Assembly: GCA_022841745.1 (NCBI GenBank)
Contig: JALHQW010000005.1
Span: 1-64,000 of the forward strand
Direction of reading: 5' to 3'
DNA length: 64,000 nt
DNA from: Saprospiraceae bacterium
GTDB lineage: Bacteria; Bacteroidota; Bacteroidia; Chitinophagales; Saprospiraceae
How positions within the stretch are numbered: the first letter of the stretch is position 1; each line of letters opens with the position of its first letter. The translations under genes and the position numbers were made by a program. Under the pieces are notes generated by a model, which made no database searches, had not been told where the DNA came from, and saw only the letters and a program-made list of their open reading frames with translations. Positions 63,944-64,000 of this stretch are shown here, in pieces.

Positions 63944-64000
63944 TAAAATGTGTTCTTTTGATAAATGATGAAATTAGGGATATGGAGAATTAAACGGATA

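Noticed and set aside
1-64000. tRNA or rRNA genes
   Set aside because: No cloverleaf-like segment with the conserved T-loop word and no rRNA core sequence was recognised; a covariance-model search was not possible here.

Overview
The window reads as chromosomal DNA of a Bacteroidota bacterium, most likely from the Saprospiria (Lewinella or Haliscomenobacter-like). The reasons are: four secreted proteins ending in a type IX secretion (T9SS) sorting domain; a 1568-residue protein built of SprB repeats; C-type lectin, HYR and LamG adhesins; promoters of the Bacteroidota form TTTG-N(18-22)-TAnnTTTG; and start codons without Shine-Dalgarno sequences. The placement is inferred from gene families and promoter style, not from a database search.

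Layout. 0.1-6.4 kb: class II ribonucleotide reductase (nrdJ), an upstream AT-rich spacer with a cluster of DnaA-box-like sites, corA with a small transposon-like element in its promoter, a HExxH protein, a 51-residue membrane protein and an exported protein. 6.4-16.3 kb: two giant secreted adhesins, one of SprB repeats and one of C-type lectin domains plus calcium-binding-type repeats. 16.4-24.1 kb: a 2124-residue alpha-2-macroglobulin-like protein with an intact thioester motif, flanked by small exported proteins. 24.3-35.9 kb: a YfhO-family membrane protein, a secreted endonuclease/exonuclease/phosphatase-fold protein, a transaldolase-like aldolase, a planctomycete-type cytochrome c protein, the etfB-etfA operon and an exported protein. 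36-47.5 kb: three secreted surface proteins on the minus strand, two of them in one operon. 47.6-56 kb: a PHP/PolX-like protein with a degenerate polymerase site, a small lipoprotein, DedA, a 2-hydroxyacid dehydrogenase, topA and exported proteins. 55.9-59.7 kb: a probable metal-acquisition locus (His-rich protein, TonB-dependent receptor, acidic lipoprotein). 59.7-64 kb: cold-shock-domain protein, fatty acid desaturase, RRM glycine-rich RNA-binding protein, DUF1573 protein and CAP-domain protein.

The most unusual feature is non-coding. At least fourteen gene boundaries carry tandem arrays of a 7- or 8-base word. Each array has its own word, usually a constant 4-6 base core with 1-4 variable bases. 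In nine arrays (eight clear, one with a weaker match) the word returns as its reverse complement after a spacer, giving a mirrored architecture. Most arrays begin or end within about ten bases of a stop or start codon. One has become the C-terminus of a dehydrogenase and one lies in frame inside a TonB receptor. Some words recur at loci tens of kilobases apart. I do not know a description of this system in Bacteroidota; the closest parallel I know is the heptanucleotide STRR repeats of filamentous cyanobacteria.

Other structures are a 132-bp MITE-like element with 12-bp terminal inverted repeats and an 8-bp target duplication inside the corA promoter, and three near-perfect 77-103 bp palindromes between genes. 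No tRNA, rRNA, CRISPR array, prophage or transposase gene was seen.
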